From contig NW_027018032.1 in assembly GCF_032854445.1 (NCBI RefSeq), forward strand, positions 48,001 through 112,000: DNA of 64,000 bases. The letters run 5' to 3'. The DNA is from Liolophura sinensis. Its lineage: Eukaryota > Mollusca > Polyplacophora > Chitonida > Chitonidae. Positions 39,101 through 48,528 of this stretch are shown in pieces; positions within the stretch are counted from its first letter, which is position 1, and the number at the start of each line of letters is the position of its first letter. The notes below the pieces were generated by a model that saw nothing but the letters and a program-made list of their open reading frames with translations, had not been told where the DNA came from and made no database searches. The translations under genes and the position numbers were made by a program.

Positions 39101-42100
39101 GAAGTAGCCACCTTAAATCTTTTCGCTACATACGCTTTAGCAGGCAAACACGATTCCCACTGGTATGTGACATTCATCCTCAAGATCCTTAAAATAGCGC
39201 AAGCGCATTTCATAGTCTTTCGTGACACGAAACTAAACAAATAATAAATGGAAGCATGACTCCAAACATAATTAATATTTTTATAACATATAAATCCCAA
39301 CGAAACTATTTCGTTAAGCGCACTGACACGGTGCACTTGGGTGAAACTACTTCCGGCAATTTCTTCACATTTTTTTCATGCCTCTAGAATGGATTCTCAC
39401 CAACAGACCAATAAAAATACTATCATTGCTTCTACCATTACGACCTGGCAAAAAAGCAATGTGCCATGTCCCAAAGGTAGACAGGCCCACGTTACCTCAA
39501 ATTTGTTTCATTAGTGTGATTATTGGATAATTACCAAACGATTGACCAAAATTGTATGTGGACTCTCTCTTTTGTGATCTACATTTTTCCATGAATTTAA
39601 CGTCCATGATCTATTTCGTTTAGAGAGTCACCTATATTCAGCCCTCTTCAAAATCAGCCACACTCGCCTTAAAACCAAAAAAAAAAAAAAAACACTTTTC
39701 TAATTCATAACATTAAAGTTCATAAGCTCTGTTTTGACGGCAGGTACCAATTGCCTCTTTTGACGTCATAATCACACAAAAACCAGTGGCATGCTGGGCA
39801 CTGGGCGGAGTTTAGGAGGAGTTTGACACCAGTTACCTGAATTGTTGTCGACTTTATTGTAAACCCTGTTTCTGACACTGCGATATTTGAAATCGTGCGC
39901 ACGTCTTCGTATAATATCACCTTAATAAATGAATTTTACTGTATCTCTTATAGTAGATGATCTTACGGCAGCATAGTTTTAGAGATGGATATTCAGAAAT
40001 TAAAGCGATCTAGGTATTCGCAAAGACAGTAGTGTTGGCTGCGTTATAGCATGGAGTTTGTTCTGACTGCTGAAAACCAAATTACTTTCCACGCCCATTG
40101 CCAAGCATGCAACTTATTTTTGAAAAACTATGCCTATACCTGGAGCAATGAGTTCTTGGTAATGATGCTAAGCTTATGGAGTTTAACATTATGAATTAGA
40201 AAATGTATTCTAACTACAATTTCTTTCTAATAACATGGACGTCCAACGTATCAGTGTGTAAACTAAATGAAATTTTGATAGCGAGTATGACTGATTTTAC
40301 AAACAGCTGAATACAAGCGACTCTCTAAAATACATAAACTACAGCCTTTTTGTTTCATTCGACATATTTTTGGTCCTATGATTGACCGAAGTAATTCCAG
40401 TTTGATAGTGTCATTTATCATCCCAGTAAGGGTTGCTTCTATTTGGGCAAGTAAACCCGCCAAGTACATCATTATTGTGAAGCACAATACTTAGTTCATT
40501 AAATATCGGTCAAATAATGTCTTTTGACGAGAAAATTTTAGTGTTGTCAGTTTGGAATCTTTCGATGAATGATACAATATGGTCGCATTTCCAGCGATTC
40601 GGCCAGACAATGACAAAAACTCTTTGCTGCGGGTAACGTGATGAGTCGCTAATTTCAGGGCAGACGTATTTTTTTCAGGACGTGTGAGAATTTGTTTCTT
40701 CGGAAGACAAACATTGCCAAACAGAAATCACGGCACTACTCCGATTTACCTGTATTAGGTTCAGTAATAAAGGTTTGCTTTCGCTGGAATCAGAGGAAAA
40801 TTCATATCATCCACTACTTCACAGTACATTCATCTTCACACCATAAATGTAAGTAATAAAAATCTAATACTGGCATCGTTTAAAACCTAATGTTTTCCAG
40901 CCGACAGTCACACATCTCTTGAACGTACTGTTTAGAACCACTAGTTAGTGTGGTTCAGCATTTTTCCGTACGTGAATGCATCATTAGATCAGTTAACCCA
41001 CATTCGTGTGGCTTATACCTTATAATCCTGCAGCTGCACTACACAATAACCAGACCCGTTTTAAACCCACGGGCTCTAGTTATTCAGTACAGAGTATAAG
41101 AACGCGATTGTCCATCCCAACGAGAATAACAAGACAGTATTCAGAATGATTAAGAACCTTATCACAAAATTTCACTTGATAGAATCCACACTTTCAGAAT
41201 GATAAAGTGGACTATTCTTGAGTACGGCGTAAAACACCAAACAGATAAATAAATTCTCCGGATGTCTCAAAATGGGTGACGCACCATGTGCCGTGCACCA
41301 TAGTCGATACGGAGAGAATAAATCATCTGTTGACATGTGTCGAGTTACAACCCAGAAAAGTCACGCCCAAGAGGCACACATTGTTTACAGTTAATCGTTT
41401 AACGTCACAAGGCTCGACAGGTTTCAAGTCAAGTTTGCTGGGGGAAGGTGTCGGTTTACTTTGGGCACCTCGGTTTGCAAAAATATCGAGGTTATGGTAA
41501 CACTTCAATTAAATCGAATAATAATATCACAAGTCACGTGACAAGTCATCGATGATTATGTATTTAAACAATATAACACGACAAGCAGTGAGAGTTAAAT
41601 TAATAAAAAAAACAAATCTTCATTTTGTACAAACGCCTTTCAGAGCTATCGATAAAGTGAACGATGGATCTAAACAATCGTGTCAAACCTAATATCATAT
41701 AAAGAAGTTCTTGCATCCAGCCTAAAGGACGAGCAGGGGCCTTCGTGGCTCATTCGGTTAGCGCGCTAGCGCAGCGTAATGGCCCAGGAGTGTCTCACCA
41801 ATGTGGTCGCTGTGAGTTCAAGTACAGCTAATGCTGGCTTCCTCTCCAGCCGTACGTGGGAAGGTCTTGACGTAACCTGTGGATGGTCGTGGGTTTCCCC
41901 CGGGTTCTGCGCGGTTTCCACCCACCATAATGCTAGCCGTCGTCGTATAAGTGAAATATTCTTGAGTACGGCGTAAAACACCAATCAAATAAATAAATAA
42001 ATAAATAAATAAAGGACGAGCATCTCTTGCCATGAAGGATTCACTTTGATAGCCACGTTATCTGTTTATTAACTTCACAGCGTCGCCAAATATAACAAAC

Positions 42101-45100
42101 TCAATTAACAGTCCAATTCAACCTAAACCATCCCGCGTAAAATTCTTTTCTTGACCAGGGAGTACATGGAGAAATTTGCACTTTATCTTTGCCCAAGATT
42201 TGTTGTTTTACCAGGTTAAGTAAAATCTTACATTTTGTGAATCATTTCACATAGGATTCCAGGACCGATTAATAAGTTAATTTTTCAATAATGGCAGTAA
42301 TCTGATGAACATAATAGTATCTAAAGTGTACTAGTTAATACATAAAATGCTTGGAATATACTTTTCTTATCCTGAATGTATCCATGGTACTTACGTCTGA
42401 AGTTGAGGGAAGTGGAGAGTGGAGTTACCCCATCTATTAGTTCCCACAACCCTTCATCAACAGGAGATGCAGCTGTTATTAATAATGTGTAGTCAAGACC
42501 AGAGTTTTTTTGATGTACATTATATCCTGGTTCGGTTGAGTAACAAGAAAAACCTGGTCGACATGTTCCAGCTCTTGTTGAATCCGGTCTCAGCCAATCT
42601 ACTGGATCTCCAGGAAATGACTTGTATTTGCCGATAATTTCTACTGGGCTTCCGATGATTCTGGAACATTCCTCTGTCCTTATTTCAATGGCTGTGAGTC
42701 AAAAACCAGAAAGACATCCATTGTTATACTTATACTCATATAAAATCTAGCTCACAAATATATTCAACACAACATCTACATTCAAAATATTGTTTTCTGT
42801 TAATTTTAACAGAAAGTCTGATGTTTGAGTGATGTTACATAATACTGTGTCAAATTCAACATGATATCCTGTTAGCCCAACAGAATTGCTATGTTAAATT
42901 AGTAGAAGATATGTGTTATATTTAACAGATTAATCTGTTCCATTAGCAGAGTACATTCTAGCATCACACAGACAACAGACTGTCTATTAAAATTAACACA
43001 TTAATTTGCTGAGAGTATCACTTGTCGTTCGTTACCAAGTCTAATTATCCACAGTAATTGTTAACGTTCATAAACAACCATTTTCTTTCATATTAGATAT
43101 ACTCAACGACGAACAACTATCTTTTTCCAAAGCACCTATTGCATCTACAAACAACTACATTTTTCCTTAAGGGCTATCGCTGTCCACAGACAACTATTTT
43201 TTCCATAGTAGCTATCACCATCCACAAACAACTACATAGGTCTACGCCCATAGCAGTTATCGCCGTCCACAACAATCTTCAGCCATGACAGCTATCGTCG
43301 TTCACAAAGAGGTATTTCCAGTCTTAGCAGCTGTTTTCGTTCACAGCAAAGCTGTCGTTTTTCATGAACAACTATTTGGGCCCATAACACCGTCCTACAG
43401 GAAATAACTACTTGTGTACATAGTATAGTGACCACAAAAAGTTACGAGAAATAATCTGGTCGAATAAACTAAATTATTCAAGTCTAAGCCGTCTAGGTTT
43501 TATCGTCGTTAATAAACGTATGTGGGCCTATATAATTTTATAGAACAATGCACAAGATTACATAGCCTTCATATTGGTGGAACTATGGTGTAGCGGACTG
43601 TTGACAGGATGTTGTAAAACTTGTGAACAACAAGCTGGGTATAGCTGCCAAGGCAACTGACATGTAGGTGTTTCCCATATAGATCGACCACCTCGCTTGG
43701 ACTCCCAGTTCAACCCATAGTGAGTATAATTCAGAAAGTATATTTGTGTAACTATTTCAAAGTTTATTGTCAGTAAAGTCGAAATGGAAATCTTCATAGT
43801 CCGTTTCGGGGCTATTTGTAAATCCTAGTTTTAGGAGACGATTTAAGTTCAGTAAACATCGACTACCTTGGTCCAGTTTATACGGACATCCACCAGTATG
43901 TTACACTGGCGAACGAGCATCTAAGCCAAGAACATGGCAACAAATTTCTGGTGAATAATAGCCGTTCTCACAAGCTAAATTTGTGACGTCACAGCAACAA
44001 GGCCCGTAATACACAAACAACATGGTAACAGGAATGACTTTCCCTATGTTTCCCAAATTTGATGTGAGCAGTGGACCAACTTTTCAAGCTCTCCGATGGC
44101 ACAAATGGTTAACTCGATTAGGAAAATATGGACATAAATGAGCCAAAACTCAAACAAGATATGCTCTTACACTACGCTGGGGAAGATGTCATGGATAGGT
44201 CTATCTTCGACAGTCTACCAGAAACTGGTGACAAAGACGATTACGATACAGTCAAAGCTAAACTAACGGCTTGTTTTGAGCGTAAACGTAAGCACCAGTA
44301 TGCAGTCTACATATTTAAACAATCGTAACAGAAACACGATAAAACACTGGACACGTCTATGGCAGCTAGGAAAAGTGGGTCATTTTCATGACACAGAAAT
44401 CAGGTCTCATATAATATTGAGTTGTGTGTCGACTCGCCTGCGATGTCGTGCGTTGAGAGAAACAGATGTTACATTAGAAGAATTGCTTGCTTACAGGTAG
44501 AGCTATGGAACCGTCAAAACATCAAACCAGTGGTATTGAAAAAACAATACAAACTCCTCACAGTGATACCAATTCGCCATTAAAGTGACATTTAAAACAA
44601 TACATTTCGCAAACATCACAGTGGAAAATTCAATTTTAATCATCAAATGGACACAAAAATAGACCGGTGCTATAAACACACGCACCAACATCTGCGGAAA
44701 CTGTGGTGGCAAAATATCGACATGAGGGAGGTTTCAAGTCCTGTCCAGCGAGAAGTGTTGCAATTCTGTAGGTCATCTACACATTCAAGTCAACAGAAAA
44801 CTGTTCATTATACCAGTCCATCACCAAATACCAACAATGTGCTGTTTGAGGACTCGTCAAGCTCTGATGATGGATACGTGTACGGACTACAGAAAACAGT
44901 AAGTCAACAATGACAGACACAGGTCTGTGTGGAACATCAGTCAGTATCATGATTGATTCTGGAGGCAGTGTTAACATTTTTGGAGCGGAAACGTTCGCAA
45001 CAAGTAACTTTGAAACGAACAAAAGCCAGAAATTTCCATTACACGTGTCCCAAATCCCTACCAGTTCAAGGTAAATTTGATGGAAATGTACAGTCGTCCA

Positions 45101-48100
45101 AAAACTCAACAATGACAACATTCTATGTCACTGAAGCTAGTCTTGTGCTGAGTTTACAGACTGCACAAGAACTAGGACTGCTTCAAATACTAAATTCTAT
45201 ATCACACAAACAACCACCCACCAAACCAGACCAGTTGATTGATGAAATTTCACATTTATTTTCTCGAAATGGCAAAATGAAGGAATATCAGGTAAAACAA
45301 TACATTAATTTTCCTGATTCCTTTTCACCAAGGAATCCAGATAAAATGCGCCTATGTATCGGCATACATGCATCGAACAAAGCTATCATGCATGAAAGTC
45401 ACATCACACCAACGGTGAATGACATCATGAGTGATGTGTTCTCAAAACCCAATGCAGGATTTCCCCCTATTTGAACTACATACCGATTCGAGATACATCA
45501 CAATGTTCTCTACCCATATCAGACCTAGACAATATAAAGGCTTTGACTTTGGTACATCGTCTGCAGCAAACACTCCATGATATTCCAGGTGCCCGTAACA
45601 TGAGCGACAATATCACTGTGTGTGAAAAAGATGACCAGTCACATGATGACACGCTACGAGCGGTCTTCCAACCCCTTCGAGAAAAGAACTTAACGGTCAA
45701 CAAAGACAAGCCTGAGTTAAACAAAAAAAAATCTCTAACTTTATGGGTACATTTTCATAGATGGTGACGTGTTACCGGATCCAAAGAAACCAGAACCTTT
45801 GTTAATGTATGGGTTACCTGAGACACCATGGACTTTAGTGGAATATTTCCCAGTGGTGACTATTTGCTGGTGTTCGTTGATGATTATTCAAGAATTCCGA
45901 GAAATCATAAAATCAACTTCAGCCAAAGAAGTATTTCCTGTCATGGACACAGGCTTTGTCATTTTCCGAATTCCATAGGTTGTTAAAATTGATAACGAAC
46001 CTCACTTTCGAGGAAAAAAATGCGCAAATTTTGCAAGCCATCCAGGATTTCATCACCGCAAAATAACTCCTGTATGGCCCCAAGCAAACGGAACCGCAGA
46101 ACAACTGATGGATTCTCTTGGCTTGACTATCCGTGCATCTGTCGTGAAAGGGAAAGCTGGAAACTCCAACTGTTCTCATTCCTCGGGAATTATCGAGTAA
46201 CTAGTTACATCACAACCGGACAGTCTCCTTCACACCTTATGTTCGGCTGACGTCAATCCAAACTATCAGACCTGCCAAAACCTGCATGACACGCTGACGT
46301 TTGAATTAAAGACAAGCTAGTGAAGCAGAATAAGGTGAACAAGTTTACGAGTCGTTTCAAGCATACATCATTTGTTGTTACAAAGGTCAAAGGTTCCTTG
46401 ATATCTGCACGATAGTGACAGTCTGTAGTAACACGCAGAATTTCTTTCTTCAAGTGTGTTAGCCCCAATATGACATCATATTCCAGAAACCACGATGATG
46501 ATGAGAATCATGACATCAGGGACTTTCCGATTCATCGCAGAACTACCGAGCAATCTCATACTCTTTCAGGGTATCCACCACGACACAGAAGGGCAACCCT
46601 ATTCCTTATTGATGAAATTTAAACTGTTTTGTATTTTACTGTCTTTCGCTGACGTACCATTTGAACCCTATTCATATATTTAGTCAATCAGACCTGAACT
46701 ATGTTTCCCATGTAACTTTGATTTATGAACTTTCGTTCTAGCAGAACCACAGTTGGGCATCTGTGACTTTGTAGTATCGGAAGGATATGTATGTCCGACA
46801 TTTCTCTGTATAGAATCCCAAGCAAAGTATTTTAGTAATGTTCCACTTTTTCTGATCCTACTTTGTCTGTATGTTTTAATTTCCATTGTTTATGCACCCT
46901 AGATATGTATATAAGTACGTAAGTTTTAACGTAACGATATTTAGCTACTATCTAAAAGAAAAAGAGAGAGCTATGTAGTCGCTTCATAGTCCCTCCCGGG
47001 CTATTGTGTATCCCAGTTTTAGGAGCCCATGTGAGTTCAGTGAACATCGAATACATGTGCAAACTGTCTCCACGTCTTTGTCCAGTTTATACCGATACCC
47101 ATTTGTATGTCACACATGGTAACAAAATAATGCACCAAGCAGTAATCAACTACGAATTTATGAAATCATTTAGACATTTAGATATTTATCAGCAATCAGA
47201 GGCGAATAATTTATTGATTTGTTTTATCTTTTTTTTCCGGGTTACTCTAAAAAGCAATTGCATACAAAATACACATTATGTCTACGGCAAGAATACAATA
47301 GTTGTAGCAAATTTGCACAGTGTTTCTTGCATACTTCAGCTTGATGTACATATACGTTTAATGGGTAGCAAACCGTGTGCATGTGATACACGCTTACTTT
47401 ACATCGCCAGCCACACAAATGCATGTGTTAAAACGGGCACACTTTTGCTTTCTGAGAGTAAGTGGCACGACTCTAAGCACCCCAACTATATTTCCTTGAA
47501 AGAGAACCGTAAGTCATATTATGAACTTTTCGCTTTAACAAGACGACCAACTCTGTCATCAAACTAATTTTTACATATTTTGTCTAAAAACACTCTAAAA
47601 CTTGCCTTCATATTGCCTGTATTATTTAGATGAAATTAACAGTGGCCAAGCAAATACATGGCGACAATGTGATAAATATGCGTATCTATGTAAGTTTGTC
47701 AGAGAGGCCTTTGTTCTCTTCACATTCTACAAATGACTGAATATCATTAACAGTAGTTTTTTTGCTCTAAAACCTTGTGACGTTGACTGAAATGGCCAAA
47801 CAACACACATGGTCGTAGAAACGATACAGCGTGAGATATATAAACTGTAGATGTAGAAAACTATTTGGTATATTGTTAACCTATTAAGAAAACCATCCGT
47901 TGTTGTCGTAAATTGGGCGTGACACGACACATTTGCTGTCTTTGTACAAATGCATGTTCAGGTTAGATGTGCCATCTGGAGAGTCTGTTGTTTCCTATAA
48001 ATTCTGCAATGATGGATATATATCTTTAACAGCCTTATACGGGTTGGTTAAAGCCAGCAGATCATCAATATGTGGCCTAGTGAAAGGCACACACAGACCC

Positions 48101-48528
48101 TAAAGGTGGAGACAACATACAAGTTACATACTGTTCAGACAAAAGAGTGCGAAAAGTTAGTTATAAATGTGATCTTCAATATTTTTTCGATTTTTGTTTA
48201 AAGAGAAAAAGGCCCTTAAAAAAACTTTCTATGGTGGGTATTTGTGACTACCTTTTCAGCACAATAATATGCCTTTACATCTACGTACAAAGAAGAAGAA
48301 ATATACAAAACTGTGTTAGGAATTTTTCTCGACCCGCCACTACCTTCCAAAAAATAGAATTGGCCAAAGAAACAATATGTTCAAAACCCAATATTTAGCC
48401 AAAAACAATTAGAGTTAATCACGAGATACAAATGAATACTTACACTGAGCTTCTGCTTTCACCAAGAGAAGCACGTACTCTGTTAGAATTACCGACAGAC
48501 ATCGACCCCTTGTTCTCAGGACACCCAT
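24070..48528 (-). CDS. Receptor-like membrane protein gene, 12-exon model (Ig-like domain, mucin-like stalk, three membrane-segment exons)
   Basis: Gene-level entry. Joining exons 48528-48444, 42691-42395, 36776-36655, 35995-35812, 34687-34484, 32126-32085, 29417-29403, 26179-26165, 25599-25507, 25152-25003, 24615-24506 and 24111-24070 gives 1359 bases with every junction in phase, so 452 residues and a stop. Predicted order: signal peptide 1-28, Ig-like domain about 29-128, Cys-rich region 129-230, Ser/Thr-rich 231-298, Pro/Thr stalk 299-322, hydrophobic segments near 325-346, 358-380 and 415-437, tail 440-452. Likely a cell-surface adhesion or immune-type receptor (inference). I recognise no orthologue. 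Three membrane segments in series would be odd for this architecture, so the membrane exons may be used alternatively. Introns hold a Ty3 element, SINEs and a foldback element. Confidence 0.7.
24506..24615 (-). CDS. Exon 11: membrane-segment exon
   Basis: Acceptor '...atattattacag', donor 'caag|gtaggt', 110 bases, phase 1 to phase 0. Encodes a polar lead ('SDLASASGISEL') and a hydrophobic run ('VLFALDGVAFIVAMVIYC') ending in Lys. The Asp inside the run is notable: a charged residue in a membrane segment often pairs with a partner subunit. Confidence 0.65.
25003..25152 (-). CDS. Exon 10: membrane-segment exon
   Basis: Acceptor 'catattctgtttag', donor 'ctgcag|gtataa', 150 bases, phase 1-1. Encodes 'SCRM' and then the strong hydrophobic run 'GVIAILGTTALVTVVVIILV', followed by 'LDLNDICFEILFLQRNSQ'. 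It can be skipped or used alone without breaking frame. Confidence 0.65.
25507..25599 (-). CDS. Exon 9: membrane-segment exon with basic stop-transfer
   Basis: Acceptor 'ttgttttatgagccag', donor 'aaag|gtacat', 93 bases, phase 1-1. Encodes 'CDLIAVLVLACLLGLGSV' and on to 'IFLGILKKRGPK'. The KKR cluster directly after the hydrophobic run is a classic stop-transfer signal for a type I single-pass protein, so this exon alone could anchor the protein. Confidence 0.7.
26165..26179 (-). CDS. Exon 8: 15-base micro-exon (stalk)
   Basis: Acceptor 'atgttaaattccag', donor 'cagcag|gtatgt'. Phase 1-1, contributing Leu-Pro-Pro-Ala plus split codons. It extends the Pro/Thr stalk. Its first two bases (GC) are the only ones in the array that convert the final T of exon 7 into a sense codon (TGC). 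Confidence 0.5.
27684..27860. repeat. Foldback (inverted-repeat) element, about 175 bases
   Basis: 'cggttatacacctggtaagc' at 27726-27745 is repeated inverted at 27794-27814 with few mismatches. Outer arms around 27684-27700 ('tatgtaagggtaatcac' like) and 27839-27858 are also complementary. A hairpin-forming MITE-like insertion in the intron between exons 7 and 8. No target duplication fixed. Confidence 0.6.
29403..29417 (-). CDS. Exon 7: 15-base micro-exon (Pro-Thr stalk)
   Basis: Acceptor 'tttttcgttttcag', donor 'gactt|gtaagt', both strong, only 15 bases between. Phase 1-1, contributing Pro-Thr-Thr-Thr. It ends in a lone T, so joining it straight to exon 9, 10 or 11 would create TAA, TGA or TAA. 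Confidence 0.55.
30594..31380 (+). pseudogene. Unidentified decayed coding segment (antisense, inside intron 6)
   Basis: Plus-strand frames 30594-30815 ('KKLESIILGGSLLRRYDYL') and the next frames read on as if one protein had been frameshifted: 'KVFSAVLKRQGVLVPGSG' near 30776-30829, then 'ISVNDLETKKPYLG' to 31034, then broken pieces to about 31380. The minus strand is open for 122 codons over 30959-31327, so strand is not certain. I cannot name the family; a fossil of a mobile-element gene is the simplest reading. Confidence 0.3.
32085..32126 (-). CDS. Exon 6: Pro/Thr stalk exon
   Basis: Acceptor 'aactttcttccag', donor 'accg|gtaaga', 42 bases, phase 1-1. Encodes 'PTTTTIPPTPTTT', a typical mucin-like, probably O-glycosylated stalk that holds the ectodomain off the membrane. 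Confidence 0.65.
33117..33399 (-). mobile_element. tRNA-derived SINE, full or nearly full length, minus strand
   Basis: Complement of the SINE at 41736-42010. The 3' end ('attggtgttcaggaatattt', 'cggcggccagcattatgg') lies at the left, and the tRNA-like head with an A-box ('gcgctggcgagctaaccacc') at the right end. An internal triplication of 'cgccaattc' near 33303-33330 is a private change. Confidence 0.75.
33400..34124 (-). mobile_element. Two tandem copies of a second tRNA-derived SINE sharing target duplications
   Basis: The motif 'tattcactatgg' occurs exactly at 33400, 33769 and 34113. Between successive motifs lie two minus-strand SINE copies (about 357 and 332 bases) with about a dozen differences. 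Each starts at the left with 'agtgagtgagtg' like sequence and 'acgtcgtactcaacaat'. The left copy keeps a full tRNA-like head at the right (A-box complement 'cgctctaccaactgtgcta', B-box complement 'ggattgatcc'). The right copy lost about 25 bases of the head, as in 5' truncation. Confidence 0.8.
34484..34687 (-). CDS. Exon 5: Ser/Thr-rich ectodomain exon
   Basis: Acceptor 'taactgttcttag', donor 'ggtg|gtaagc', 204 bases, phase 1-1. Encodes about 67 residues starting 'TLGYDLKSDSTLQNVV' and continuing 'NNLTESLTESTSTTEL', then more Ser/Thr with acidic residues. Contains an N-glycosylation sequon (NLT). Mucin-like character matches the following stalk exons. Confidence 0.7.
34768..34876 (-). mobile_element. 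SINE 3' fragment, minus strand
   Basis: (attt)n tail at the left, then 'gactggtgttttacgctgta' and 'acggcggtcagcattatg'. It matches the 3' third of the SINE at 41736-42010 in reverse. It sits just upstream of exon 5 in the receptor-like gene's intron. Confidence 0.75.
35700..35748. repeat. Tandem duplication of 24 bases
   Basis: 'ttagtacagtacaaagatga' plus 'tgtc' occurs twice in direct tandem, an exact short duplication just past the donor of exon 4 (intronic). Confidence 0.85.
35812..35995 (-). CDS. Exon 4: Cys-rich ectodomain exon
   Basis: Acceptor 'catttcatttttag', donor 'atac|gtaagt', 184 bases, phase 0 in and phase 1 out. Encodes about 61 residues: 'ANLPPPQTKTNSTGCSGG', then 'SELCYILSSGNCNYTQTDD' and 'CTTVVI'. 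Four cysteines and two sequons (NST, NYT). A stop codon lies immediately upstream in frame, so the acceptor defines the start. Domain family not recognised. Confidence 0.7.
36655..36776 (-). CDS. Exon 3: Cys-rich ectodomain exon
   Basis: Acceptor 'cctttctttgaccag', donor 'ttcg|gtaaag', 122 bases, phase 1 in and phase 0 out. Encodes 'NLTAVNVNCAAFNTSSGY' and 'TGSVTCTTDCVKDDLDIL'. Three cysteines and several sequons. Together with exon 4 it makes one roughly 100-residue module interrupted by a phase 0 intron. Confidence 0.65.
39690..40420. repeat. Dispersed repeat, copies of the 7.1-8.2 kb families
   Basis: Near 39866-39885 a block matches the complement of 7119-7137. Near 40170-40215 'taagcttatggagttt' and 'attatgaattagaaa' match 8136 and 7295, and near 40279 'tagcgagtatgactga' matches 7410. 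A mosaic of the same non-coding repeats as in the left arm, lying in the long intron between exons 3 and 2. Confidence 0.45.
41213..41252 (+). mobile_element. SINE 3' tail fragment
   Basis: 'attcttgagtacggcgtaaa' plus 'acaccaaacagataaataaa' equals the extreme 3' end of the SINE at 41736-42010. Only about 40 bases remain. Confidence 0.7.
41736..42010 (+). mobile_element. Full-length tRNA-derived SINE with 12-base target duplication
   Basis: The tRNA-like head has an A-box ('tggctcattcggttagcg') and a B-box-like 'gtgagttcaag'. The body is GC-rich, and the 3' end reads 'gagtacggcgtaaaacacc' followed by (aaat)n. Both sides carry 'aaaggacgagca' (41724-41735 and 42011-42022), an exact target-site duplication. 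It serves as the reference copy for the other fragments. Copies have internal pol III promoters and depend on a LINE for movement. Confidence 0.9.
42395..42691 (-). CDS. Exon 2: Ig-like (V-type) domain exon
   Basis: Acceptor 'gtttttgactcacag', donor 'agac|gtaagt', 297 bases, phase 1-1, the phase typical of Ig exons. The peptide starts 'IEIRTEECSRIIGSPVEI', has 'VDWLRP' where the core Trp would be, two extra Cys ('TCRPGFSC'), and ends its E-F part with 'YTLLITAASPVDEGLWEL'. The D-x-G-x-W pattern of an Ig F strand is kept, but the usual second Cys two residues later is absent. The disulphides must differ from the textbook fold, if it is an Ig domain. Confidence 0.65.
43050..43400. repeat. Degenerate minisatellite, period about 35-45 bases
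   Basis: Repeated blocks of the form 'agctatcgccgtccacaaac' plus 'aactac/t' and a variable spacer occur about eight times between 43050 and 43400, e.g. near 43168, 43208, 43258 and 43290. Units are strongly diverged. It lies in intron 1 of the minus-strand gene. Confidence 0.6.
43544..43660 (+). other. Small Cys-rich open frame
   Basis: 38 codons between stops at 43541 and 43658, no ATG start. The C-terminal half reads 'LWCSGLLTGCCKTCEQQAG' then 'YSCQGN', five Cys in 22 residues, with a CC-x2-C-x7-C spacing that recalls IGFBP-type or small secreted disulphide domains. Could be an exon scrap or chance. The minus strand is open as well. Confidence 0.2.
43791..43908 (+). mobile_element. 5' LTR remnant of Ty3-type element
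   Basis: Blocks 'cttcatagtcc', 'cctagttttaggag', 'agttcagtaaacatcga' and 'gtccagtttatacg' recur in order at 46987-47095 with substitutions and one 20-base gap. A 'tggcgaacgag' sequence follows at about 43907, where a primer-binding site is expected. Confidence 0.7.
44022..44900 (+). pseudogene. Ty3-type gag remnant
   Basis: ATG at 44022 opens a gag-like frame with 'FPKFDVSSGPTFQALRWH'. It shifts frame near 44130 ('LLHYAGEDVMD', 'DDYDTVKAKLTACFE') and again near 44300 ('TRLRCRALRETDVTLEELL'). A region near 44690-44770 resembles a zinc knuckle that has lost Cys residues. Two frameshifts and stops make it inactive. In active relatives this protein forms the particle. Confidence 0.75.
44908..45260 (+). 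pseudogene. Ty3-type aspartic protease remnant
   Basis: 'SIMIDSGGSVNIFG' at about 44944-44985 carries the D-S-G catalytic motif of retroviral-type proteases. A frameshift near 45000 follows, then 'FDGNVQSSKNSTMTTFYV' in another frame. Not translatable as one protein. Confidence 0.7.
45290..45767 (+). pseudogene. Ty3-type reverse transcriptase remnant
   Basis: 'PDKMRLCIGIHASNKAIM' and 'ITPTVNDIMSDVFSK' (to 45473), then in the next frame 'HDIPGARNMSDNITVCEK' and 'LREKNLTVNKDKPELNKK'. The position of the catalytic double Asp reads S-D-N, so the active site is broken. The expected RNase H region is absent: the frame runs straight towards integrase sequence after 45770. Confidence 0.75.
45769..46470 (+). 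pseudogene. Ty3-type integrase remnant
   Basis: 'IKSTSAKEVFPVMDTGFV' (about 45907-45960) and, in other frames to 46250, pieces including 'GHPGFHHRKITP'-like and 'TTGQSPSHLMFG' correspond to the integrase core of Ty3 elements. Further pieces run to about 46470. Frameshifts are frequent. Confidence 0.65.
46980..47113 (+). mobile_element. 3' LTR (right part) of Ty3-type element
   Basis: Matches the 5' LTR remnant at 43791-43908 in block order, including 'ccagttttaggag' and 'gagttcagtgaacatcga'. The left limit of the 3' LTR is unclear because the 5' copy is truncated. LTR divergence is high, so the insertion is old. Confidence 0.65.
47535..47735 (+). repeat. Direct repeat, left copy (partner 49365-49565)
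   Basis: About 200 bases from 'aagacgaccaactctgtcat' to 'cattctacaaatg' recur at 49365-49565 with roughly ten per cent differences. The two copies are 1.83 kb apart in the same orientation and bracket the first exon of the minus-strand gene. Confidence 0.85.
47962..48098 (+). other. Possible CCP/sushi-like exon remnant
   Basis: After '...tgcatgttcag' the plus strand reads 'LDVPSGESVVSYKFCNDGY' and then 'ISLTALYGLVKASRSSICG'. The V-x-Y-x-x-C-x-x-G-Y pattern and a later Cys fit the second half of a CCP module. The frame stops at TAA before a usable donor and there is no matching neighbour exon, so at best a fossil. Confidence 0.25.
48444..48528 (-). CDS. Exon 1: start codon and signal peptide of the receptor-like gene
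   Basis: ATG at 48528-48526 opens 'MGVLRTRGRCLSVILTEYVL' followed by 'LLVKAEAQ'. It has a basic N-region, a hydrophobic core and a small-residue cleavage area. Donor 'agt|gtaagt' at 48443, phase 1. The split codon T+CC (Ser) joins in frame to exon 2. The start choice rests on the signal-peptide shape, the first ATG in frame and the phase. Confidence 0.6.

Noticed and set aside
41779-42033. Overlapping open frames on both strands over the SINE
   Set aside because: They lie entirely within a SINE with target duplications and are composition artefacts.
47004-47567. 187-codon plus-strand frame
   Set aside because: It starts inside the 3' LTR of the Ty3-type element and ends in the direct repeat, with no domain pattern; judged a chance frame.
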